A DNA stretch of 64,000 nt from Pisaster brevispinus (Eukaryota > Echinodermata > Asteroidea > Forcipulatida > Asteriidae). The DNA lies in NCBI GenBank assembly GCA_023634235.1, contig JAMKCF010000003.1, forward strand, positions 17,330,742 through 17,394,741. The letters run 5' to 3'. Positions 1 through 10,139 of the stretch are shown piece after piece. Under the pieces are notes generated by a model. That model worked only from the letters and a program-made list of their open reading frames with translations. It made no database searches and was not told the origin of the DNA. Every line of letters begins with the position of its first letter. Within the stretch, counting starts at the first letter, position 1. A program made the translations under genes and the position numbers.

Positions 1-298
1 CTTTGCGTGGAACAGATAGCCCAGTGGTTGGGAGATAGTTTCTGTTGGATCGTACCCCGGTTCGAATCCCGGCAGTGTCCTTGATTCACTTTTTCCTTTT
101 TTCTGAGTCTAAAGATTTGAATCATGATTTCACCTATGAAGTAGGAATTTCGCTTGTCTTTGCGTGGAACAGATAGCCCAGTTGTTGGGAGATAGTTTCT
201 GGTGGATCAGGACCCCGGTTCGAAGCCCGGCAGTGTCATTGATCTTTGTTTTCTTTTTTCTGAGTCTAAGGATTTGAATCATGATTTCACTTATGACG
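1..298 (+). repeat. Left-edge monomers
   Basis: These are about two monomers, cut by the window edge. The first tRNA-like block has the rare GTTGGATCGTACCCC variant, which reappears 1,093 bp downstream (near 1094) in an otherwise near-identical monomer. The next monomer differs, so only about one repeat is shared there. Both retain A- and B-box matches; the second B box reads GGTTCGAAGCC. Confidence 0.85.
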
Positions 299-2176
299 TA
301 TGAATTTCGCTTGTCTTTGCGTGGAACAGATAGCCTACTGGTTGGGATATAGTTTCTGGTGGATCGTGACCACGGTTCGAATCCCGGCAGTGTCCTTGAC
401 TCACTTTTTCTTTTTTCTGAGTCTAAAGATTTGAATCATGATTTCACTTATAAGGTAAGAATTTCGCATGTCTTTGCGTTGAACAGATAGCCTAGTGGTT
501 GGGAGATAGTTTCTGGTGGATCGTGACCACGGTTCGAATCCCGGCAGGGTCCTTGATTCACTTTTTTTTTGTAAGTCTTTAGATTTGAATCATGATTTCA
601 CTTATGAGGTATAGATTGCGCTTGTCTTTGCGTGGAACAAATAGCCCAGTGGTTGGGAGATAGTTTCTGGTGCGTCGGGACCACTGTTCGAATCCCGACA
701 AGGTCCATGATCCGCTTTTTCTTTTTGCTGAGTCTAAGTATTTGAATCATGATTTCACTTATGAGGTAAGAATTTCGCTTGTCTTTGCGTGGAACACATA
801 GCCCAGTGGTTGGGAAATAGTTTCTGGTGGGTCGGGACTACGGTTCGAATCCCGGCTGGGTCCTTGATTCACTTTTTCTTTTTTCTAAGTCTTTAGATTT
901 GAATCATGATTTCACTTATGAGGTAGGAATATCGCTTGTCTTTGCGTGGAACACATAGCCCAGTGGTTGGGAGATAGTTTCTGGTGGATCGGGACCACAT
1001 TTCGAATCCCGTCAAAGTCCTTGATTCACTTTTTTTTTCTAAATCTAAAGTTTTGAATCATGATTTCAGCTATGAGGTAGGAATTTCGCTTGTCTTTGCG
1101 TGGAACAGATAGCCCAGTGGTTGGGAGATAGTTTCTGTTGGATCGTACCCCGGTTCGAATCCCGGCAGTGTCCTTGATTCACTTTTTCCTTTTTTCTGAG
1201 TCTAAAGATTTGAATCATGATTTCACTTATGACGTATGAATTTCGCTTGTCTTTGCGTGGAACACATAGCCCAGTGGTTGGGAGATAGTTTCTGGTGGAT
1301 CGGGACCCCAGTTCAAATCCCGGCAGGGTCCTTGATTTACTTTTTCTTTTTTCTAAGTCTAAGGATTTGAATCATGATTTCACTTATGAGGTAGGAATTT
1401 CGCTTGTCTTTGCGTGGAACAGATAGCCCAGTGGTTGGGAGATAGTTTCTGGTGGATCGGGACCACTGTTCGAATCCTGGCAACGTCCTTGATTCACTTT
1501 TTTTTCTGAGTCTTTAGATTTGAATCATGATTTCACTTATGAAGTAGGAATTTCGCTTGTCTTTGCGTGGAACAGATAGCCCAGTGGTTGGGAGATAGTT
1601 TCTGGTGGATCGGGACCACGGTTCGATTCCCGACAAGGTCCTTGATTCACTTTTTCTTTTTCAGAGTCTAAAGATTTGAATCGTGATTTCACTTATGAGG
1701 TAGGAATTTCGCTTGTCTTTGCGTGAAACAGATGGCCCAGTGGTTGGGAGATAGTTTATGGTGGATCAGGACCCCGGTTCGAATCCCGGCAGTGTCATTG
1801 ATCTTTTTTTCTTTTTTCTGAGTCTAAGGATTTGAATCATGATTTCACTTATGAGGTAGGAATTTCGCTTGTCTTTGCGTGGAACAGATAGCCCAGTGGT
1901 TAGGAGATAGTTTCTGGTGGATCGGGACCACTGTTCGAATCCCGGCAGGGTCCTTGATTCACTTTTTCTTTTTTGTAAGGCTTTGAATCAGGCTTTGAAT
2001 CATGATTTCACTTATGACGTATGAATTTCGCTTGTCTTTGCGTGGAACAGATTGCCCAGTGGTTGGGAGAAAGTTTCTGGTGGATCGAGACCCGGTTCGA
2101 ATCCCAGCAGTGACCTTGATCTTCTTTTTCATGTTTTCTGAGTCAAAAGATTTGAATCATGATTTCACTTATGAGG
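299..2176 (+). repeat. 1,878-bp higher-order repeat, copy 1 (12 monomers)
   Basis: This block of 12 monomers (mean 156.5 bp) is followed directly by a second copy. Rare markers fix the register, such as GCCTACTGG in place of GCCCAGTGG, the GTGCGTCGGG variant, and TAAGGCTTTGAATCAGGC near its end. I saw no differences between the copies in the stretches I compared, so the duplication is recent or kept uniform by conversion. Confidence 0.9.
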
Positions 2177-4054
2177 TATGAATTTCGCTTGTCTTTGCGT
2201 GGAACAGATAGCCTACTGGTTGGGATATAGTTTCTGGTGGATCGTGACCACGGTTCGAATCCCGGCAGTGTCCTTGACTCACTTTTTCTTTTTTCTGAGT
2301 CTAAAGATTTGAATCATGATTTCACTTATAAGGTAAGAATTTCGCATGTCTTTGCGTTGAACAGATAGCCTAGTGGTTGGGAGATAGTTTCTGGTGGATC
2401 GTGACCACGGTTCGAATCCCGGCAGGGTCCTTGATTCACTTTTTTTTTGTAAGTCTTTAGATTTGAATCATGATTTCACTTATGAGGTATAGATTGCGCT
2501 TGTCTTTGCGTGGAACAAATAGCCCAGTGGTTGGGAGATAGTTTCTGGTGCGTCGGGACCACTGTTCGAATCCCGACAAGGTCCATGATCCGCTTTTTCT
2601 TTTTGCTGAGTCTAAGTATTTGAATCATGATTTCACTTATGAGGTAAGAATTTCGCTTGTCTTTGCGTGGAACACATAGCCCAGTGGTTGGGAAATAGTT
2701 TCTGGTGGGTCGGGACTACGGTTCGAATCCCGGCTGGGTCCTTGATTCACTTTTTCTTTTTTCTAAGTCTTTAGATTTGAATCATGATTTCACTTATGAG
2801 GTAGGAATATCGCTTGTCTTTGCGTGGAACACATAGCCCAGTGGTTGGGAGATAGTTTCTGGTGGATCGGGACCACATTTCGAATCCCGTCAAAGTCCTT
2901 GATTCACTTTTTTTTTCTAAATCTAAAGTTTTGAATCATGATTTCAGCTATGAGGTAGGAATTTCGCTTGTCTTTGCGTGGAACAGATAGCCCAGTGGTT
3001 GGGAGATAGTTTCTGTTGGATCGTACCCCGGTTCGAATCCCGGCAGTGTCCTTGATTCACTTTTTCCTTTTTTCTGAGTCTAAAGATTTGAATCATGATT
3101 TCACTTATGACGTATGAATTTCGCTTGTCTTTGCGTGGAACACATAGCCCAGTGGTTGGGAGATAGTTTCTGGTGGATCGGGACCCCAGTTCAAATCCCG
3201 GCAGGGTCCTTGATTTACTTTTTCTTTTTTCTAAGTCTAAGGATTTGAATCATGATTTCACTTATGAGGTAGGAATTTCGCTTGTCTTTGCGTGGAACAG
3301 ATAGCCCAGTGGTTGGGAGATAGTTTCTGGTGGATCGGGACCACTGTTCGAATCCTGGCAACGTCCTTGATTCACTTTTTTTTCTGAGTCTTTAGATTTG
3401 AATCATGATTTCACTTATGAAGTAGGAATTTCGCTTGTCTTTGCGTGGAACAGATAGCCCAGTGGTTGGGAGATAGTTTCTGGTGGATCGGGACCACGGT
3501 TCGATTCCCGACAAGGTCCTTGATTCACTTTTTCTTTTTCAGAGTCTAAAGATTTGAATCGTGATTTCACTTATGAGGTAGGAATTTCGCTTGTCTTTGC
3601 GTGAAACAGATGGCCCAGTGGTTGGGAGATAGTTTATGGTGGATCAGGACCCCGGTTCGAATCCCGGCAGTGTCATTGATCTTTTTTTCTTTTTTCTGAG
3701 TCTAAGGATTTGAATCATGATTTCACTTATGAGGTAGGAATTTCGCTTGTCTTTGCGTGGAACAGATAGCCCAGTGGTTAGGAGATAGTTTCTGGTGGAT
3801 CGGGACCACTGTTCGAATCCCGGCAGGGTCCTTGATTCACTTTTTCTTTTTTGTAAGGCTTTGAATCAGGCTTTGAATCATGATTTCACTTATGACGTAT
3901 GAATTTCGCTTGTCTTTGCGTGGAACAGATTGCCCAGTGGTTGGGAGAAAGTTTCTGGTGGATCGAGACCCGGTTCGAATCCCAGCAGTGACCTTGATCT
4001 TCTTTTTCATGTTTTCTGAGTCAAAAGATTTGAATCATGATTTCACTTATGAGG
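2177..4054 (+). repeat. 1,878-bp higher-order repeat, copy 2
   Basis: Tandem copy of the preceding 1,878 bp. The marker GCCTACTGG recurs at an offset of exactly 1,878. The copy stops inside the spacer: at 4055 onward the array continues with a different monomer (GAGGTAGG in place of GAGGTATG). Both junctions lie in the same part of the monomer, as expected for unequal crossover between misaligned repeats. Confidence 0.9.
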
Positions 4055-5806
4055 TAGGAATTTCGCTTGTCTTTGCGTGGAACAGATAGCCCAGTGGTTG
4101 GGAGATAGTTTCTGGTGGATCGGGACCACTGTTCGAATCCTGGCAACGTCCTTGATTCACTTTTTTTTCTGAGTCTTTAGATTTGAATCATGATTTCACT
4201 TATGAAGTAGGAATTTCGCTTGTCTTTGGGTGGAACCGATAGCCCAGTGGTTGGGAGATAGTTTCTGGTGGATCGGGACCACGGTTCGAATCCAAGCAAA
4301 GTCCTTGATTCACGTTTTCTTTTTTCTGAGTCTAAAGATTTGAATCATGATTTCACTTATGAAGTAGGAATTTCGCTTGTCTTTGGGTGGAACCGATAGC
4401 CCAGTGGTTGGGAGATAGTTTCTGGTGGATCGGGACCCCGGTTCGAATCCCGGCAGTGTCCTTGATCTTATTTTCTTTTTTTCTGAGTCTAAGGCTTTGA
4501 ATCATGATTTCACTTATGACGTATGAATTTCGCTTGTCTTTGCGTGGAACAGATTGCCCAGTGGTTGGGAGATAGTTTCTGGTGGGTCGGGACCACGGTT
4601 CGAATCCCGGCAGTGTCCTTGATTCTCTTTTTCCTTTTTCTGAGTCTAAATATTTGAATCATGAGTTCACTAATGAGGTAGGAATTTCAATTGTATTTGC
4701 GTGGAACAGATAGCCCAGTGGTTGGGGGATAGTTTCTGGTAGATCGGAACCCCGGTTCGAATCCCTGCAGTGTCCTTCATCTTCTTTTTATTTTTTTTCT
4801 TAGTCTAAGGATTAGAATCATGATTTCACTTATGACGTTAGAATTTCGGTTGTCTTTGCGTGAAATAGATAGCCCAGTGGTTGGGAGATAGTTTCTGGTG
4901 CGTCGGGACCACTGTTCGAATCCCGACAAGGTCCTTGATCCGCTTTTTCTTTTTGCTGAGTCTAAGGATTTGAATCATGATTTCACTTATGAAGTAAGAA
5001 TTTCGCTTGTCTTTGCGTGGAACAGATAGCCCAGTGGTTGGGAGATAGTTTCTGGTGGGTCGGGACCACGGTTCGAATCCCGACAAGGTCCTTGATTCAC
5101 TTTTTTTTTTGCTGAGCCTAAGGATTTGAATCATGATTTCACTTATGAGGTAGGAATTTCGCTTGTCTTTGCGTGGAACACATAGCCCAGTGGTTGGGAG
5201 ATAGTTTCTGGTGGATCGGGACCACATTTCGAATCCCGTCAAAGTCCTTGATTCACTTTTTTTTTCTAAATCTAAAGTTTTGAATCATGATTTCAGCTAT
5301 GAGGTGGGAATTTCGCTTGTCTTTGCGTGAAACAGATGGCCCAGTGGTGGGGAGATAGTTTCTGGTGGATCAGGACCCCGGTTCGAATCCCGGCAGTGTC
5401 ATTGATCTTTTTTTCTTTTTTCTGAGTCTAAGGATTTGAATCATGATTTCACTTATGACGTATGAATTTCGCTTGTCTTTGCGTGGAACAGATAGCCCAG
5501 TGGTTGGGAAATAGTTTCTGGTGGATCGGGACCACGGTTTGAATCCCGACAAGGTCCTTGATTCACTTTTTCTTTTTTCAGAGTCTAAAGATTTGAATCA
5601 TGATTTCACTTATGAGGTAGGAATTTCGCTTGTCTTTGCGTGAAACAGATGGCCCAGTGGTTGGGAGATAGTTTCTGGTGGATCGGGACCCCGGTTCGAA
5701 TCCCGGCAGGGTCCTTAATTCACTTTTTCCTTTTTCTGAGTCTTTAGATTTGAATCATGATTTCACTTATGAGGTATAGATTGCGCTTGTCTTTGCCTGG
5801 AACAAA

Positions 5807-5860
5807 TAGCCCAGTGGTTGGGAGATAGTTTCTGGTGGATCGGGACCACGGTTCGAATCC
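5807..5860 (+). promoter_or_regulatory. Representative intact A box plus B box pair
   Basis: This is a worked example of the internal promoter found in most monomers. The A box is at 5807-5817 (TAGCCCAGTGG) and fits the eukaryotic consensus TRGYNNANNNG. The B box is at 5850-5860 (GGTTCGAATCC) and fits GGTTCGANTCC at every position. The starts are 43 bp apart, as expected for an intronless tRNA gene (positions 8 to 52). In tRNAs and tRNA-derived SINEs, TFIIIC binds such a pair. Transcription is not shown by sequence alone. The same pair, with small changes, recurs about every 157 bp. Confidence 0.75.
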
Positions 5861-5880
5861 CGACAAGGTCCTTGATTCAC

Positions 5881-5892
5881 TTTTTCTTTTTT
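5881..5892 (+). terminator. T-rich tract, candidate Pol III terminator
   Basis: The B box of this monomer is followed 20 bases later by TTTTTC and then a second run of six Ts. Pol III stops at four or more Ts on the non-template strand. A transcript starting near the usual point upstream of the A box would be about 85-95 nt long. Nearly every monomer has an equivalent tract at the same place, so each could in principle be a self-contained Pol III unit. It could also just be the degraded A/T tail of an ancestral SINE or plain microsatellite slippage. Confidence 0.5.
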
Positions 5893-5909
5893 CTGAGTCT
5901 AAAGATTTG

Positions 5910-5919
5910 AATCATGATT
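5910..5919. other. Conserved 10-bp palindrome AATCATGATT in the spacer
   Basis: AATCATGATT equals its own reverse complement and sits in the non-tRNA half of the monomer, about 50 bp after the B box. It persists in most copies while the bases around it vary (GTCTAAAG or GTCTTTAG before it, TATGAGG, TATGACG or TATGTGG after it). Occasional variants include ATCGTGATT and ATCTTGATT. A protein-binding role is possible but is inference; no known binding factor is assigned. Confidence 0.5.
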
Positions 5920-6950
5920 TCACTAATGAGGTAGGAATTTCGATTGAGTTTGCATGGAACACATAGCCCAGTGGTTGGGAGAAAGTTTCTGGTGGATCGG
6001 GACCCCGGTTCGAATCCCGGCAGTGTCCTTGATCTTATTTTTCTTTTTTTCTGAGTCTAAGGCTTTGAATCATGATTTCACTTATGACGTATGAATTTCG
6101 CTTGTCTTTGCGTGGAACAGATTGCCCAGTGGTTGGGAGATAGTTTCTGGTGGGTCGGGACCACGGTTCGAATCCCGGCAGTGTCCTTGATTCTCTTTTT
6201 CCTTTTTCTGAGGCTAAATATTTGAATCATGAGTTCACTAATGAGGTAGGAATTTCGATTGTATTTGCGTGGAACAGATAGCCCAGTGGTTGGGAGATAG
6301 TTTCTGGTAGATCGGAACCCCGGTTCGAATCCCGGCAGTGTCCTTCATCTTATTTTTAATTTTTTTCTGAGTCTAAGGATTTGAATCATGATTTTACTTA
6401 TGACGTTAGAATTTCGATTGTCTTTGCGTGGAACAGATAGCCCAGTGGTTGGGAGAAAGTTTCTGGTGGATCGAAACAACGGTTCGAATCCCAGCAGTGT
6501 CCTTGATATTCGTTTTTTTCTGAGTCTAAGGATTTGAATCATGATTTTACTTATGACGTATGAATTTCGCTTGTCTTTGCGTGGAACACATAGCCCAGTG
6601 GTTGGGAGATAGTTTCTGGTAGATCGGAACCCCGGTTCGAATCCCGGCAGTGTCCTTCATCTTCTTTTTATTTTTTTCTGAGTCTAAGGATTAGAATCAT
6701 GATTTCACTTATGACGTTAGAATTTCGGTTGTCTTTGCGTGAAACAGATAGCCCAGTGGTTGGGAGATAGTTTCTGGTAGATCGCAACCCCGGTTCGAAT
6801 CCCGGCAGTGTCCTTCATCTTCTTTTTATTTATTTTTCTAAGTCTAAGGATTAGAATCATGATTTCACTTATGACGTTAGAATTTCGGTTGTCTTTGCGT
6901 GAAACAGATAGCCCAGTGGTTGGGAGAAAGTTTCTGGTGGATCGAGACCC

Positions 6951-7581
6951 CGGTTCGAATCCCAGCAGTGTCCTTGATTCACTTTTTCTTTTGTCTGAGT
7001 CTAAAGATTTGAATCATGATTTCACTTATGAGGTAGGAATTTCACTTGTCTTTGCGTGGAGCAGATAGCCCAGTGGTTGTGAGATATTTTCTGGTGGATC
7101 GTGACCACGGTTCCAATCCCGACAAGGTCCTTGATTCACTTTTTCTTTTTTCTGAGTCTAAAGATTTGAATCGTGATTTCACTTATGAGGTAAAAATTTC
7201 GCTTGTCTTTGCGTGGAATAGATAGCCCAGTGGTTGGGAGATAGTTTCTGGTAGATCGGAACCCCGGTTCGAATCCCGGCAGTGTCCTTCATCTTCTTTT
7301 TATTTTTTTCTGAGTCTAAGGATTAGAATCATGATTTCACTTATGACGTTAGAATTTCGGTTGTCTTTGCGTGGAACAGATAGCCCAGTGGTTGGGAGAA
7401 AGTTTCTGGTGGATCGAGACCCCGGTTCGAATCCCAGCAGTGTCCTTGATCTTCTTTTTCGTTTTTTTCGGAGTCTAAGGATTTGAATCATGATTTTACT
7501 AATGACGTTAGAATTTCGATTGTCTTTGCGTGGAACAGATAGCCCAGTGGTTGGGAGAAAGTTTCTGCTGGATCGAAACAA
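6951..7581 (+). repeat. 631-bp tandem duplication, copy 1 (4 monomers)
   Basis: Four monomers that recur immediately downstream at an offset of 631 bp. Diagnostic features are TGTGAGATATTTTCTGG near 7079, GGTTCCAATCC (a B box with a changed base) near 7110, and GATCGAAACAACGG near 7571. Both breakpoints fall at the B box. Confidence 0.9.
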
Positions 7582-8212
7582 CGGTTCGAATCCCAGCAGT
7601 GTCCTTGATTCACTTTTTCTTTTGTCTGAGTCTAAAGATTTGAATCATGATTTCACTTATGAGGTAGGAATTTCACTTGTCTTTGCGTGGAGCAGATAGC
7701 CCAGTGGTTGTGAGATATTTTCTGGTGGATCGTGACCACGGTTCCAATCCCGACAAGGTCCTTGATTCACTTTTTCTTTTTTCTGAGTCTAAAGATTTGA
7801 ATCGTGATTTCACTTATGAGGTAAAAATTTCGCTTGTCTTTGCGTGGAATAGATAGCCCAGTGGTTGGGAGATAGTTTCTGGTAGATCGGAACCCCGGTT
7901 CGAATCCCGGCAGTGTCCTTCATCTTCTTTTTATTTTTTTCTGAGTCTAAGGATTAGAATCATGATTTCACTTATGACGTTAGAATTTCGGTTGTCTTTG
8001 CGTGGAACAGATAGCCCAGTGGTTGGGAGAAAGTTTCTGGTGGATCGAGACCCCGGTTCGAATCCCAGCAGTGTCCTTGATCTTCTTTTTCGTTTTTTTC
8101 GGAGTCTAAGGATTTGAATCATGATTTTACTAATGACGTTAGAATTTCGATTGTCTTTGCGTGGAACAGATAGCCCAGTGGTTGGGAGAAAGTTTCTGCT
8201 GGATCGAAACAA
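7582..8212 (+). repeat. 631-bp tandem duplication, copy 2
   Basis: Second copy of the four-monomer block, starting inside a B box (CGGTTCGAA) and ending at the equivalent base of the next one. After 8,240 the sequence departs from copy 1 (GATATTCGTTTT instead of GATTCACTTTT). Breakpoints inside the most conserved part of the monomer fit homologous unequal exchange. Confidence 0.9.
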
Positions 8213-8391
8213 CGGTTCGAATCCCAGCAGTGTCCTTGATATTCGTTTTTTTCTGAGTCTCAGGATTTGAATCATGATTTTACTTATGACGTATGAATTT
8301 CGCTTGTCTTTGCGTGGAACAAATAACCCAGTGGTTGGGAGATAGTTTGTGGTGGGTCGGGACCTCAGTTCGAATCCCGGCAGGGTCCTTG

Positions 8392-8938
8392 ATTCACTTT
8401 TTCTTTTTTCTGAGTCTAAAGATTTGAATCATGATTTCACTTATGTGGTTGGGAGATAGTTTGTGGTGGGTCGGGACCACGGTTCGAATCCCGGCAGTGT
8501 TCTTGATTCACTTTTTCCTTTTTATGAGTCTAAAGATTTGAATCATGATTTCACTTATGTCGTAGGAATTTCGCTTGGAACAGATAACCCAGTGGTTGGG
8601 AGATAGTTTCTGGTGGATAGGAACCCCGGTTCGAATCCCAGCAGGATCCTTGCTTCATTTGTCTTTTTTCTAAGTCTTAAAATTTGAATCCTGATTTCAC
8701 TTATGAGGTAGGAATTTCGCTTGTCTTTGCGTGGAACAGATAGCCCAGTGGTTGGGAGATAGTTTGTGGTGGGTCGGGACCACGGTTCGAATCCCGGCAG
8801 TGTTCTTGATTCACTTTTTCCTTTTTCTGAGTCTAAAGATTTGAATCATGATTTCACATATGTGGTAGGAATTTCGCTTGTCTTTGCGTGGAACAAATAA
8901 CCCAGTGGTTGGGAGATAGTTTGTGGTGGGTCGGGACC
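8392..8938 (+). repeat. 547-bp block with two truncated monomers, copy 1
   Basis: This block recurs 1,201 bp downstream. It contains two deleted monomers. At about 8444 the spacer jumps straight to TGGTTGGGAG, losing 43 bp that include most of the A box. At about 8571-8580, TTCGCTTGGAAC lacks 10 bp (TCTTTGCGTG). The first deletion is bounded by the direct repeat TGGT, which suggests slippage or microhomology repair. Bases 8,213-8,391 between this and the previous block are ordinary monomer. Confidence 0.85.
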
Positions 8939-9592
8939 TCAGTTCGAATCCCGGCAGGGTCCTTGATTCAATTTTTCTTTTGTCTAAGTCTTTAGATTTG
9001 AATCATGATTTCACTTATGAGGTAGGAATGTCGCTAATCTTTGCGTGGAACAAATAGCCCAGTGGTTGGGAGAAAGTTTCTGGTGGGCCGGGACCATGGT
9101 TCGAATCCCGGCAGTGTCCTTGATTCACTTTGTTTTTGCTGAGTCTAAGGATTTGAATCATGATTTCACTTATGAGGTAAGAATTTCGCTTGTCTATGCG
9201 TGAAACAGATAGCCTAGTGGTTGGGAGATAGTTTCTGGTGGATCGGGACCACGGTTCGAATCCCGGCAGGGTCCTTGATTCACTTTTTTCTTTTTTCTAA
9301 GTCTTAAAATTTGAATCCTGATTTCACTTATGAGGTAGGAATTTCGCTTGTCTTTGCGTGGAACAGATAGCCCAGTGGTTGGGAGATAGTTTGTGGTGTG
9401 TCGGGACCACGGTTCGAATCCCGGCAGTGTTCTTGATTCACTTTTTCCTTTTTCTGAGTCTAAAGATTTGAATCATGATTTCACTTATGTGGTAGGAATT
9501 TCGCTTGTCTTTGCGTGGAACAAATAGCCCAGTGGTTGGGAGATAGTTTGTGGTGGGTCGGGACCACAGTTCGAAACCCTGCAGTGTTCTTC

Positions 9593-10139
9593 ATTCACTT
9601 TTTCTTTTTTCTGAGTCTAAAGATTTGAATCATGATTTCACTTATGTGGTTGGGAGATAGTTTGTGGTGGGTCGGGACCACGGTTCGAATCCCGGCAGTG
9701 TTCTTGATTCACTTTTTCCTTTTTATGAGTCTAAAGATTTGAATCATGATTTCACTTATGTCGTAGGAATTTCGCTTGGAACAGATAACCCAGTGGTTGG
9801 GAGATAGTTTCTGGTGGATAGGAACCCCGGTTCGAATCCCAGCAGGATCCTTGCTTCATTTTTCTTTTTTCTAAGTCTTAAAATTTGAATCCTGATTTCA
9901 CTTATGAGGTAGGAATTTCGCTTGTCTTTGCGTGGAACAGATAGCCCAGTGGTTGGGAGATAGTTTGTGGTGGGTCGGGACCACGGTTCGAATCCCGGCA
10001 GTGTTCTTGATTCACTTTTTCCTTTTTCTGAGTCTAAAGATTTGAATCATGATTTCACATATGTGGTAGGAATTTCGCTTGTCTTTGCGTGGAACAAATA
10101 ACCCAGTGGTTGGGAGATAGTTTGTGGTGGGTCGGGACC
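9593..10139 (+). repeat. 547-bp block with two truncated monomers, copy 2
   Basis: Same order of deleted monomers as the copy 1,201 bp upstream, with the 43-bp deletion at about 9645 and the 10-bp deletion at 9772-9781. I saw one base difference (CATTTTTC here, CATTTGTC there). Shared deletions prove these two blocks are copies of each other and not independent events. The stretch 8,939-9,592 between them is ordinary monomers, including a GGGCCGGGACCATGG variant. Confidence 0.85.

Larger units (their letters stand above)
4055..6950 (+). repeat. Heterogeneous monomer mosaic
   Basis: About 18 monomers with no long tandem copy that I could define. They share short runs with other blocks; for example monomers near 4403 and 5970 both carry GGGACCCCGG followed by GATCTTATTTT spacers. 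One group has GGTAGATCGGAACCCC and TAGAATTTCGGTTG (4,740-4,860, 6,600-6,800). Most retain both promoter boxes. Nothing other than satellite is seen. Confidence 0.85.
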
